From the NCBI GenBank assembly GCA_023055425.1, contig JALGPY010000007.1:22082001-22146000 (forward strand): a stretch of DNA of 64,000 nt. Direction: 5' to 3'. Source of the stretch: Linanthus parryae (lineage: Eukaryota; Streptophyta; Magnoliopsida; Ericales; Polemoniaceae). The notes under the pieces are model-generated. The model did not search any database. It saw only the letters and a list, made by a program, of their open reading frames with translations, and was not told the DNA's origin. Positions 1 to 12,500 of the stretch are shown one piece after another; the stretch's first letter is position 1, and each line of letters begins with the position of its first letter. The translations under genes were made by a program, and so were the position numbers.

Positions 1-409
1 AGGGTTTTAGTCGAAACCCATGTCGCTACATATATATTTGACCCGGCGCTCATGATAGTTTTGCTAAGCTGTTTAATTGTTTGTTTTCACTTTTTTACAC
101 GTAATCCAACAGAATATGTCATGATAAGATAAAAACGATGATATGAGCTCAAAGTCTAGATTTCAATCTTAAGAAAAGACTGCAAATGAAAACTAACAAC
201 ACATCATGAGTTACGAGAGATTTCTTTATCTAGCTGCAATAATGGGGCTGATGAGTTAAAGCAAAGATGTCTGAGTACTTTTCTAATGTGTTTGAAAACG
301 TCATCGTCAACAAGAAAAGTTAAAAATATTATATTCCTCAATGAGACGATGGACCAGTAACGGAATCAATCAAATCACATATATGAAAATCAAACAGCTC
401 GACGCGTAA

Positions 410-568
410 AGTCAACAAAACTGAGTTGTTTTTCTTTTAACAAGAACAGAAAAAGTCAATCCTCAAGATATTTAACTCTTCTTGAACCTCAAGTTACATT
501 AGTAGTACTAAACAAACTAATTATCAGCCACACACACCAACCTCCATTCTGTGTCTCTGCCTATAAAT
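410..568 (+). promoter_or_regulatory. EXO70H promoter: TATA box and two W-box cores
   Basis: A canonical TATAAAT lies at 562-568, about 160 bases before the chosen ATG, which leaves a 5' leader of roughly 130 bases. Two reverse-strand TTGACT cores (W-box type, WRKY-binding) occur at 410-415 and 454-459, and a forward TTGACC at 38-43. The TATA call is good by position; the W-boxes are short motifs that may be chance. I see no gene in 1-561. Confidence 0.55.
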
Positions 569-725
569 ACCCCCTACCTCCCCTTACCAGCCTTACAATC
601 AGTACATATATCCACACCTACAACTGCAGTTTCGTATTTCAAGTGCTATATTCCTTTCTTTGTCTGTATCAGCCAGTGTTCTTTCAGTCGACAACAGTTT
701 CTTCTACTATCCTAAAACACAAACC

Positions 726-2645
726 ATGGCGATCAAGATCAAGAATTTATGCTTCAACTCGAAGACATCCTCCTCTTTGTCCTCCGTCTCTCGATTTCCC
801 CCCTCACCACTACACACTCCTGGGTCGTCGACTCCTGGTTGGCAGACGCCTGTAAACGACGCAGGCGTGGTCAGAAGCCTGGAAAACGCCGAATCCATCA
901 TAGTGAAATGGAGTCCCGACTCTTCAGATTTTGCCAAGGTCACTTCCCTCTTTTACGAGAACCGAAGGGAAGCACGTGAGTTCATCAAATGCGTCAACCA
1001 GCTGCAGAGAACTATGCACTCTTTGGTCATCCAGCAGGAAGAGAATACCGATAAGCTAGTTCGAGCCCAAAGCCTTATGCAAATCGCCATGAAGCGGCTC
1101 GAGAAGGAGTTTTATCAGATTCTCTCGATGAATCGAGCTCAGCTGGATCCGGAATCTGTCTCCGCCAGATCATCGGCAGCCTCGTGGTCCAGTTTGTCGG
1201 ACTACGAGGACGAATACAGTCCGGAAGACGAGATCCAGATCACTAATGATGTCATTACCGTGGTGGAAGAGGGCTCCACCACGGTAATGGCGGATCTAAG
1301 ACTCATAGCGGAGTGTATGATTTCGTCTGGGTATGGGAAAGAGTGCATCAAGATTTACAAAATTATTCGAAAATCGATTGTTGATGAATCCATTTACCGT
1401 CTTGGGATTGAAAAGATGAATTCGAAGCAGATCCAGAAGATGGATTGGGAATTGTTGGAGTTCAAAATCACGAATTGGTTGAGCGCCGTGAAGATCGCCG
1501 TGAACACGCTGTTCCATGGCGAGAGGATTCTCGCCGACCATGTGTTTGCGTCGTCGGAGTCGGTGAGGGTTTCGTGTTTCACCGATATAACCGAAGAGGC
1601 GGCGTTGTTGGTCTTTGGGTTCCCGGAATTGGTGACGAAGAGCCGGAGGAAGTCGCCGGAAAAGGTGTTCCGGATGCTGGACATGTACGCGGCGATTTCG
1701 GAAAACTGGGTTGAGATTGAATCAATCTTCTCTCATGAATCGACGTCAACGGTGAGATTACAAGCGATAAATTCGCTAATCAAGGTCGGCGAATCGGTAC
1801 GGACAATGCTGGCGGAGTTCGAGTTGGGGATCCGGAAGGATTCCTCCAAAATGGTGGTTCCTGGCGCCGGAGTTCATCAATTGACGGTGGACGTCATGGA
1901 TTATTTGTCTCTCCTCGCTGATTACGTCCACATCCTCTCCGACATCCTCGCCGACTACCCATTGCCGGAAAAATCTTTGCTCTTGGAATCGTACTTCGAC
2001 GGTCCTGACTCCGACGCATTTCCGGCGCCGGCGATTTCTCTCCGGTTCGCTTGGCTGATTATGGTCCTCCTTTGTGCCATTGACGCCAAATCAAGACACT
2101 ACAGGGACGTCTCTGTCTCTTACCTGTTTTTGGCCAACAATGTCCAACACATCGTCAACAAAGTCCGGTCATCGAATCTCCAGCACATCCTCACCGATGA
2201 TTGGCTATCGAAGCATGAAATGAAGGTGAAGCAGTTTGCCGGAAACTTCGAGCGTCTATCATGGGCGGACGTCTTCAATTCACTTCCAGATGATCTGACC
2301 GCAGCTATTTCGGCCGACGAAGCGAACGAGTGGTTTAATAAATTCAACACCGCATTCGAGTTAGCTTACCGGAAGCAATCCGGTTGTGTTGTATCGGATA
2401 GCAATCTTCGAGATGAAATCAAAGTGTCTATCGCAAGGAAGCTAGTGGCAGTGTACCGGGACTTTTACGACACGCACTGGATTGCGATGGGAGGAGCGGC
2501 AGCTGTGTTTACGCCGGAAGATATCGCCAATTACTTGTCGGACTTGTTTCTCAGACCGGGAACGATCGGTTCAGTAGAAGGCTCATCGTCGTCATCTCAT
2601 AGTTCATCACATTCCCGACTATCACCTTCTCGGTGGTTTAGATAA
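726..2645 (+). CDS. EXO70H: EXO70 family exocyst subunit, EXO70H-like, intronless
   Basis: This encodes a 639-residue EXO70-type exocyst subunit, which in plants helps tether secretory vesicles to the plasma membrane by binding phosphoinositides and other exocyst subunits; H-clade members are often linked to defence and trichomes. I start at ATG 726 because it sits in an excellent context (ACCATGG); the frame is open further upstream only from a TTG. The N-terminus is Ser-rich. A coiled-coil-prone segment follows (about 60-140), then an acidic stretch near 159-171 and the helical Exo70 domain from about 190 to 610, with family-like blocks such as SWADVFNSLP, WLSKHEMK and the late YLSDLF. The C-terminus is a Ser/His tail ending RWFR. 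The single exon and overall length fit the H/B-type plant paralogues. It converges on the pectate lyase gene, whose stop lies 640 bases downstream. The family call is firm; the H subclade is inferred from length, lack of introns and general similarity. Confidence 0.9.
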   Translation: MAIKIKNLCFNSKTSSSLSSVSRFPPSPLHTPGSSTPGWQTPVNDAGVVRSLENAESIIVKWSPDSSDFAKVTSLFYENRREAREFIKCVNQLQRTMHSLVIQQEENTDKLVRAQSLMQIAMKRLEKEFYQILSMNRAQLDPESVSARSSAASWSSLSDYEDEYSPEDEIQITNDVITVVEEGSTTVMADLRLIAECMISSGYGKECIKIYKIIRKSIVDESIYRLGIEKMNSKQIQKMDWELLEFKITNWLSAVKIAVNTLFHGERILADHVFASSESVRVSCFTDITEEAALLVFGFPELVTKSRRKSPEKVFRMLDMYAAISENWVEIESIFSHESTSTVRLQAINSLIKVGESVRTMLAEFELGIRKDSSKMVVPGAGVHQLTVDVMDYLSLLADYVHILSDILADYPLPEKSLLLESYFDGPDSDAFPAPAISLRFAWLIMVLLCAIDAKSRHYRDVSVSYLFLANNVQHIVNKVRSSNLQHILTDDWLSKHEMKVKQFAGNFERLSWADVFNSLPDDLTAAISADEANEWFNKFNTAFELAYRKQSGCVVSDSNLRDEIKVSIARKLVAVYRDFYDTHWIAMGGAAAVFTPEDIANYLSDLFLRPGTIGSVEGSSSSSHSSSHSRLSPSRWFR

Positions 2646-3283
2646 TTGTATTTTGTATAAAACACCATACGTCAATGCTGACTTGATGTTTGTGAAAACT
2701 GTGTAATATTTTATCATCCTCGTGCATAAACGTATACGTTGTGGTAATTGTTAACTTTTGATAAAACACTAATAAATTACATGATTATAGAGTTAAATAT
2801 CTACTGCCGCAATAACTGATAAACTACATAACTACAGTTACAATTGGCGACTAACTAGATAATTACTGCCTCCAACTGTCACATTGAGCAGCAAAAAAGT
2901 TAATAAACTACATAATTACGCTACAATCGGAGACAATAAATACTTACTGCTTCCAACTGTCTCTGTGTGAAGGCTAATCAAACATCCAAAAACAAAGAAT
3001 AATAAATATCCTGAACCACTCTCCTTTCCCAATTGGTTTTTGAGGTTGAACCCCATGAATTTCTACATACATTTCTAAACTCCCTGACTACAGTCATGCG
3101 ATACCCGATTCACAAGTCCAGAAACTTCCAATAACCACTCATCTTACAAAGGATAATTACATTTACAAAGCAATACTATGTCACAATAGTGCGGCACTTC
3201 GTGATCTCCAAATACCGATTGTTTTCAAGTTTCTTTTAACTTTCTTGTGTATTGTTGTTGCCTATGTTTTGGTGTAGTCTATG
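2646..3283. other. Intergenic region between convergent genes, with a degenerate tandem repeat
   Basis: This spacer separates the stops of two convergent genes. From about 2815 to 2965 a unit of roughly 84 bases occurs twice in degenerate form (AAACTACATAA-TACAG/GCTACAAT...CTGCYTCCAACTGTC). It must also contain both genes' polyadenylation regions; ATAAA-like motifs are present but none is decisive. I see no coding signal. Confidence 0.5.
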
Positions 3284-3514
3284 TTACTGGGAATAGTCGG
3301 GTGGAAGTGGAAGAGATTGCCATCCTGTGAAATGTTGGAGAGCTTCCTTTAGAGCTTCCGTGGGCGCTTCAACCGTCCATGAGGAGTAGTGAATACTTGG
3401 ATGGAAAATACTATCTTCTCTTGGAGTGGCGTGTAAGCCTGGTTGGGTTCCGGGCAGAAACAAGTCTCCCTCCGACTTTATGAAACCACTAGTCGCCTCT
3501 TCTTTGTCGGCAGC
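3284..3514 (-). CDS. Pectate lyase-like exon 5 (terminal)
   Basis: Residues 279-354 and stop TAA at 3286-3284. It begins [10 protein letters not shown] after a TTGTAG acceptor, in phase 0. It carries [13 protein letters not shown], a [13 protein letters not shown] stretch and a FTGWQSLP end, all of which match the conserved C-terminus of plant homologues. It is too short and too far from the other exons to be found by a simple long-ORF search. Confidence 0.87.
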   Translation of the reverse strand, partial: AADKEEATSGFIKSEGDLFLPGTQPGLHATPREDSIFHPSIHYSSWTVEAPTEALKEALQHFTGWQSLPLPPDYSQ

Positions 3515-6500
3515 CTACAAAACCACCACCAATACACACTCGAATATTCAGAAGGGCTGTCATTTCTGGTTTGGTAATTTCTTTCGAATGAAAATCAAAC
3601 TACATGTCCAATGGGTCAGCATTGATTAAACCAATGAAACGGGCACATCAATGCATTTTTTTCCCGACTCTGGGCAAAAAGTAAAATAGGAGAGATCATA
3701 AGTCCAGATCCTATGATCCACTAGCAGATCGTGATTCGACAATTTTCTCCTCTTCCCTTAACTCACCCATGAATCTTCAAACACATCCTCATGACTTGAC
3801 CTCACAGGTTGGTGAAGGGTCCAAATGGGAGTTGATGGGAAACTCAAGGATACCAACCAGTTCAAGCAAAAGTTCAGACAGAGCATTAAACCTCAAACAA
3901 GTCGTTTGGAATTGGATTGAGTCAAGCATGGACCTGGCTAGCTACGTGCCTTTAAGTTAATTCTGAGCTTTAAAGAAACGGTCCATGGATCGTCGTGGTA
4001 GCTGCAAAAGTCTGTCCCATTTGATTGTTGTTCTAGTTTTCAGATCCCACGCAAGCAAAGAAAATAATGACTAGAAACCCCATTTGACAGTGGAAAGGTT
4101 AACAACCAACATGAGATGAGATTTCCGAGCTCTTTCTTTGGCCTCTTATTATTATTGCATTAGCTATTTAGCACCTCATACTAGTGTGCAAATTAACCTT
4201 ATTATTGCCTTAATATTCTGCAGAGCAGGCATGATGGCGTTATAGTAAATTGTTTAATAGAGAGGATTAACCACAAATTAAGTTCTGAACCCTAAGGTCT
4301 CGTTTGTTTTTCTTATCTATGTAAGATAAGGAGGACTCTCAAGGAAAAAGAAGCCAAGTTTCTTGCTTGGTGAGCAATCAGGGTGGGGGATTGTGAAAGT
4401 CTAGCTCCACAATGACGAGATTCTACTTCATGTGCCCTTACATTTTCATTAATGCATGAACCTTGGGTAAAGGCAAATATGGTTTAATGATTAATCCTTC
4501 TTCTATCCTATCATCTACCAAACACCATCATATACAACATCCAGCACCACTACTCCTAGCACAAATAATCACATCACTATTATTCCCAGCACTATCAATT
4601 CCTATCTAAGCCAAAAAACAAACAAGGCCCAATTTCTTGGACAGTGCTCCCAAGGCATGACAAAGTCAGCAGTCAGCTTAAAATTATTTAATTTTCCCTG
4701 AACGTAGAAATTTGAGTTTGCACTAAAATCCATTTGATAGTGTTGTTTGCAGACAGGCTTACAGTGAGATTGTACATCAAGGATAGATATGGTTTAATGA
4801 TTAATCCTTCTTCTATCCTATCATCTACCAAACACCATCATATACAACATCCAGCACCACTACTCCTAGCACAAATAATCACATCACTATTATTCCCAGC
4901 ACTATCAATTCCTATCTAAGCCAAAAAACAAACAAGGCCCAATTTCTTGGACAGTGCTCCCAAGGCATGACAAAGTCAGCAGTCAGCTTAAAATTATTTA
5001 ATTTTCCCTGAACGTAGAAATTTGAGTTTGCACTAAAATCCATTTGATAGTGTTGTTTGCAGACAGGCTTACAGTGAGATTGTACATCAAGGATAGACTT
5101 ATTGTGGGCTAGTGGGGTCTGTAAGCCCCCTGAAGTCCCACCAAAAGATTTGATTTTATAGATTTTTCCTATTATTTTGAAAAGTCTGTCAACTGTTTAT
5201 ATATGTGTACAAATACATATAAATAAAAATTGGAAAGATATCTCGACATATTAAAGAAGAGACTGAGCAATAGACAGAGATAGACTTATCACATGTTCTG
5301 TCAAGAGGTCCACCAAATTTGGCTTATGACGTAACTGAGCTTCAGTCAGGCCAGGTTCTTGTAAATGGTTCAATGGGATAATCATGTATCTGTTCAGCTG
5401 GAGCAATTGTTTTCTAAATTCTTTATACATTTATGCTAAAAAAAGTGAGCGTGCATAACCGTATGGAGCTATGAAAAATGTATAGGTCCATTTTGTGTAC
5501 TAATATAAGTGGTGGTCATATGAAACTTAGGGTGATATGAATTACTTCAGAGAAAATTTATTGAGGAGCATTTCATAACTTAAAGTAGCTACACAATTCA
5601 AATTAAATGAGGAAGAGTTTGAAATGCTCGGGGCACTTTTTTATAAATACATAAAAATATATAGGCATGAGTGTGACCTCAAATAAACTAAGCGAGAACA
5701 CGACCCCCCCCCCCCCCCCCCCCAACCCCTACATGAGGGGCCCGTGCTTTCATCCAAGACTAAGCTGATCACGGTGGATGACTTTAGAATACCGACATGA
5801 AACAAGCAAAACCAAATTATTTATGCAACAAAATTTTGTTTGGAATGATGAAATGAGTAAACCTTGTAATAGGATAAAAAGTTAATGTTTCCTTCAGTTT
5901 CCATTTATCTTAAATATGATATATGGTTATCATTTTCAAAATTATTACAGTTTACTTTATTTTCAATTATCGTAAAGAATTGGTCCACGGTCCGCCCTCC
6001 TACTTTTCAACCCCCATCCCACAGCATGTGAGAAAGATGACAATGATGAGAAAACCCACATCACATAGAAAAGGTTGACAGCTTCCATCTTACCTACTGT
6101 TGAAATTAACCTTCATACTTCCTTAAAACTTTGCAAAGTAGCTATCCTAGTGAAACTGTTAAAGAAGGTTAACTGCAGATTTAAGTATACGGCCATTATT
6201 CCTCAGCCAGTGCCCAAAAGAGAGGTTGAGATCAGGATGTAAGCCCCACTGTCCACTGATGCCTAGTCGGAAACAAAGTTATAGACCGCTATTAGCCTCC
6301 AACCATTACGAACAACTTAGCCCCACTATAACTGAACTTGTACCCCATCTGAAGAAAATTACTGAATTTAGCTCTTAAAATATAAACTTTTGTCTTTGTG
6401 ATAGTGACTGCACACTTGTTGAAAGTGGCAACATTTCATCCAAGAATAAGCTGATCACAATGGAGAAACTTAGAGAACTGGAAAGAGCTAAGTGAACCAT

Positions 6501-9500
6501 ATTGTTTGACATTAGAGAGTTAAAAATGACTAGGCTAATTTGATTTGGAATTATAATTCACGATTTACTTCCTCTTCTAATTATTTCAAATGCGATGTAT
6601 GGTTAAAAAAATCCAGCCCCCTTCTAATCTTATATTTTATCTGTAACTTCTGTAAATGCTGAACTTTTGATTTATTCAACTTGGAACCTGAAACAGCTCA
6701 CTGATGGAGATCAAGATGAACTAACATCTGGAAATTTTAGTAAACCCTATCTAGTTTAACCTTCGGGAAGTTTACCAACTTGGGCCATATATTTTCATTT
6801 CATCCGTTCTTATCAATTTTGATGAAATGCCTGAATAAAATATTGAAATTACATATTGTGAGGGTGGTTTTGATAACCATCATGGGTAAAGACAATAAGA
6901 CAAGACTTGATCAAACATAGCCTAAGTGAGCGGATGGCTTTGGCCAGTCGGAATTGGAGGTATTTAATCTATGTAACCGGGGTTGACCAGGGAAAAGGCC
7001 TGTTGAGTTTGAGTTGAGTTGGTTTCAGAAACCGGTCCTATATCAATTCGGTTAAAGAGCTCAAATTCATTCTCCTCCATTCTAGAAACAGTACATCCAA
7101 ATCCATTTGAATCATGTGAATGTGCATAACACTTCCAGTACTGAAGAATAACAAATCTGAAACATACAGAACATCAACTTAACAATCAAACAACCCATAA
7201 TACTTTGGAGAGGCTCGAATTCACATCCTTTTTAGAGCCCTTAAGTTATTGTTTATGAGTTCCCATTTCTAAGAAAATTCATATTGTCTTGCAAGCTGTA
7301 AAGTCTTTAGCTTTGTAGTCTTTACTCATTTTGGTTGTGGGTGCAGAAGACAAATTGACCAAACAATTCAAGAGGCAAACCCATGAAACAACACTTGAAC
7401 AAGGAAACATGGGAAAAGCCCTTGGGTCTAAATAACTAAAAGACAAGCTGAAGAAGCAACTAGAATAAACGACATCAAAAATGAAAAAGCAAGGAAGAGA
7501 CTCAGGCAAAGATAACAAGCATTAGAGAGTCAAGTCTCTATCAGTTAAACATGGCTTTCTCACAGACCCGACCGCCAAACAAAAGATATATGCTTGCACG
7601 TAAGGTCCATGGTGATGACATAATTTTCTCGCTTTTATTGCCAACTAACTTCTCAAAATAAGAGTTGCACCAGATTCTTCTTTTTCTTTACTTCGACTTT
7701 GTTAGTCATAAAGATCTTTAATGTATTGGTTGGGTTGCGATTGAGATTACTCTATGTGACTGCTGATTCGAATAGCGGTTAACATCACTTCTGTTGATAT
7801 GGCACTATCAACTTGGCTTTCCTCACTATGGAACCCACAACATAATCTGATGAAAGATGATGTGCCAATTAGGCTTTTCTTGCCTATAAATCGCAATTTC
7901 ACATTTTCTGACAGCTTGAATCTTATCTCCTAACTTGCAGATAAAATTACTTCAAAGAAAAAAACAAACAAACAAACAAACAAACAAACAAACAAACAAA
8001 CAAACAAACAAACCTGTGGGGCAAAAAGAGTAAAATGGCTGAGTTCTGAGAGAGGACAGAAACTTTTACCTTTTCAGTAAGATACTTGAAAGCTACCTTC
8101 TTTTGTCCTGCTTCATATATGTTGCACTGTGAATATATCTGAAGGAAATAAGAGACAAACAATCTTAATAAATAGCTATCATATATCAATGCCGTTTATC
8201 TCAAACATCTGTTTGGGTTGGGAACCGAGAAGTAAGTAAGTTCCAAAAGTTTTTGTTTAGTTAATGTGAACATAGAACTTGACAAAAAGAGGAAGGCATT
8301 CTATCCTCATATATTCTTAATGCATTCTATGCTTTATCACCTCTCTGTAAAACTACATAACTATAAATGGTTTCCACTATTAAGAAAATTGTGAATCCAA
8401 GGGGAAGAATATTCTTTCTCAATTTTGTTTTCTTTCATTTTTCTCAAGGCCCGTATGTAGGGAGATTAAACACCGCAAGAGATGAGCACCATAGTATGAT
8501 TCGGGACACCCACTTACCCAAAAGGTCAACCTTATGAGTTAGGGTCCAAATCATATTATATTAACCATGAACCTCATGTCCACCATCCCGATGTGGGACA
8601 AACTGCTCACACATAATACCCAACAATCTCCCTCTTCATGTGTGAGTCCTTCAACATGCTCCCCCTCGCCCGGAAGCATTCGCCGAATTTCTTGGAATCA
8701 CCTTCGTGAGAGTGCACCGGACCAACATCTGCCAGACCACCTGCTGGAGCAACACAGGAATTTCACTGTCCGCAGGAACACCAGGTCCACCGTTCTTGGA
8801 ACACCCATCCATGAGAACACCACACATCTCACCCTTCGATTCACCACGGCAGCGTGCACGAAAGGTCAACCTTGTATTGTAAGTGGGTGTCCAGATCATA
8901 CTATGGTGCTCCTCTCTTGTGGTGCTTAATCTTCTAACAAGTGGTATCAGAGCCGATGGTTCGTGCGCGCTGTCGTGGTGAATCAAGGGTGAGATGTGCG
9001 GTGTTCTCATGGATGAGTCTTCCAGGAATGGTGGACCAGGTGTTCCTGCGGACGGTCAAATTCCTGTGTTGCTCCAGCAGGAGGTCTGGCAGATGGTGGT
9101 CCGGTGCACTCTCACAAAGGTGATTCCAAGAAATTCGGCGAACCCTTCCGGGCGAGGGGGAGCATGTTGAAGGGCTCACACATGAAGGGGGAGATTGTTG
9201 AGTATCATGTGCGAGCGGAATGTCCCACATCGGAATAGTGGGCAAGATATATAAAGGTTAATATAGTATGATTTGGGCCCTAACTCATAAGGTTGACCTT
9301 TTGGGTAAGTGGGTGTCCCAGATCATACTATAGTGCTTCTCTCCCGCGGTGCTTAATTTTGTTTTCTTTCCATTTTTCTCAAGGCCCGTAAACCATGAAA
9401 ACAAGGAAAAGCGAAAAGGATTCCCAAAATGACATCGGTAGCTAATATGGCAGGTCTAGGCCACCCCTTTTGACATTTTATACAGTTCAAGATATATTAG

Positions 9501-12500
9501 TAATTATAATTTGCTGTAAGAACTGTACCTGTGCTTCTACGCTGGCACAAACAGCATAAATTCCCCAGTTCCGAGTGTAGTTATTATACAAATGTACTTT
9601 CCCAAACCTCACACGAGGATGACGCTGTCGAGTACCATTGAAGAAACAATGATGAATCGTCACCCGGATGCATCTGTCACCGGTGTTCGAAGGATCTGCT
9701 CCTATAAGCATCGTCTTGTCATGCTTTGAGAAGTGACACCTGAATACATTTTTACCACTAAGGTCGTGCATTGAAATATTAAATTAAAAGTTTTGGTAGA
9801 AAATTCAGCTTACCTAGAGATTGTAATATCTGTGCTCTCTCTAGTAATGTCAATCAGGCCATCATCATAATCACGGAGACTGCAGCGGTCGATCCATATA
9901 TGCTTGGACTTGGGTTTTATCTGAATACCATCAACGTCATGTCCTCTACCACCTTCGAATTCTAGATTGCAAATAATTACATGTTCACATTCCTTAAGCC
10001 TCAAACCCTTGCCCGTGAGTTTCACCCTTTGTCCCCGCCCATCAATGGTCTTATAAGATGACACATTCAAATAAGATGAGAGGTCAATGGTGCCTGAAAG
10101 GTCAAAGATAATCCATAGAGGTTCTTTCTTACGACACCCAAATCTGAGTGATCCAGGCCCATCATCTGCAAGTGCACCATAAATTATGCTTGGTATAAGA
10201 CTCCCCGTAGAAAACTACTTAAGAATCAAACTGGCGCAGAGTTTTGGATTAGCACACAAGGAACATCTTAATATCTGAAGAAACTGAAGCATATGAAACG
10301 CATTGGGTTATTTGTTATAACTATGAAAACAAAAATCGCGAGATCAAACACTTCGAAAGCATATAATTTAACAAAACAAAGATAAATGACGAAGAGTTTT
10401 TGCGTTTGTTATATTTTGTAAATTTTGACAAATTGGTAATTAGCTTGGCATTTCATAATTTCCTAGGAGATGCAAGTTCGGTCTGCTGAATTAATAGGTT
10501 ATTGGCCTCAATATCACGGGAAACTGAGACACTTCAGGAGTTTTCATGAAAGCAAATCTACACTTCTGTTCTGAGCAGAGATCACCAGGAAAACAGAGCA
10601 TGATTGTTCTATTTTGTAATACATTCAAACTCATGGAATGAAAGAAACAGACCAATAACTGGTACAAACGCCTACAGATTCAAACGAATGGCAGGATAAC
10701 GGATTTCACGAATTAAGTTCAGAAAGAAGAAATAAAGGTAGCTTTCAGCAGCATTGTACTGCCTCAACAAAGAAACATGCCACTGAATAAAGATCAAATA
10801 AATAGTAGTTAAAACACCTAAAATAATAAAACAAGGGCTTTTATATCTTACACTACGCAGTTAAACAAAGAAATATGCCACTGGTGAAGCGCACTAAAGG
10901 GTACCAGACGGTTTTTAAAAACCAATGCTAGAGTTAGAATATTGGGTTGGTCTATTCTTCAATAGTTAACATGCAGAGGCAAAATCATAATCACAGTAAG
11001 GAAGGAATATATAAAGAAGGAAAATTTTCTCCAATGAACTTTCCCTTACTCATGGCAGGGCCCAAGATAATATGAATGATTAACTAAGAATTCTAGCTAT
11101 CAAATGGCTCGAACCAGAGAATCCGAGTATCTAGCCATTCTAGATACAACAAAAGGTTTGATGCCACATGCGCAGGAAAACATGTAAGATAAGAGATTCA
11201 CGATGCACCTCTAACCAATGGGTTCTGCATGCAAAGAGTTCCAACGGACTACTTCTCTTAAGCAAACAATGGGCCAATAATTCGGGAATTAAGGTTTAAA
11301 GTTGTCAACAGTGTTTTATGCAAGGAACTGGCGCTAAAATCTAACTCTTAAGGGTGCTGATTCCTCTTTGCTATAGAAACCTCAGGTGTGGTTTTAGTTT
11401 ATATCAAATTACTTGATTCCTGAGATGATAACATGGCCCTCCCTATAGATTTACCATTCTGAATTTCTATAGAATATTAGTTTTTCTCGCTTAATTATCC
11501 TTCGCGTGTGATCCAGTCCCATGCACCAACAAGCAGATACGTTACTGACCAGTGACTACCCAATGAGGGAAGAAGCCATGCTCCACGAGTAGCCAATGTA
11601 TTGACCAAACAACCAACCATCTCGTTTCAGCAACGACAAGGGTGCTGCATTGTGACCTGGTTATCACCAATGTATCAATGCTTAGAGAGATAATTTACTG
11701 CTCAAGAGCAAGTGAGAAAACACCAGCAGCGGTAATCGGAAGGGAGCATTACGATAGATTGTGTGACTTGTGGTCCGCAATTTCTATGGTTGCGGTGGTC
11801 CAAGGGGCACCACTTATCTTGCTCCGGGAGCGATAAATAATTTCTCGAATGCTCTTTAAGAAGTTCTTGTCCTAGTACGAGTAGAGGATCTAACTTGTAA
11901 CGTTAAGCTTTTGTTCTTTGGTGAAGCATCAGTTTGTCATTTGGAACGTGAAAACCCATCTTCAAGATAATAGGGCAGTGTGAAAAGATAAATTTGGCTG
12001 CGAGGATCTCAGGTCAAATCTATAGATCCATGTATCCCGGTGAATAAATAATGGGCCTTCAGAACAAGATTATAATAAAGTCTAATCGAAGGAAGTTGCC
12101 AAAATAAAACTCAGCCCAACCGAGATCAGGCCATCAGCAGTCTACACCCGTTCTTATAATTTACAGCAGTTCCTACAGCGGTTCCATAAAACCAGCCATT
12201 TAACCTAGTCGTGATCTTACAGTCACACGGCACTCCAGATGCACTCCTCCACTACTGCATCCATCCTGCTTTTATCCAACGGGTAACATCATTGTCTATC
12301 TCTCTATCACAGCATAGAAACAACCAAAGGTATCTAAAATCCTCCTTCTTTGGTACCTCTTTCCGACCAATAGTTATTGTCACTTCTCCCACTGTCTGAT
12401 GGCCACTAATGTTAAATACATATACTCTGTCGTCTTGGACCGACTAATCCCAATCCTTTAGAGTCTAAATTATCCCTCCATAATCCAAAACTACCGTTTT

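Noticed and set aside
660..725. Upstream extension of the EXO70H frame
   Set aside because: The frame is open but begins only with TTG; ATG 726 has a strong context and the extension has no family resemblance.
5286..5415. Minus-strand open stretch ([20 protein letters not shown]) in intron 4 of the pectate lyase-like gene
   Set aside because: It has a protein-like look, but I recognise no family, it has no clear splice signals, and the pectate lyase frame is complete without it.
8567..9245. Three overlapping open frames of 100-120 codons on both strands with similar sequences
   Set aside because: They mirror one another because they lie in the inverted TRIM, which is non-coding.
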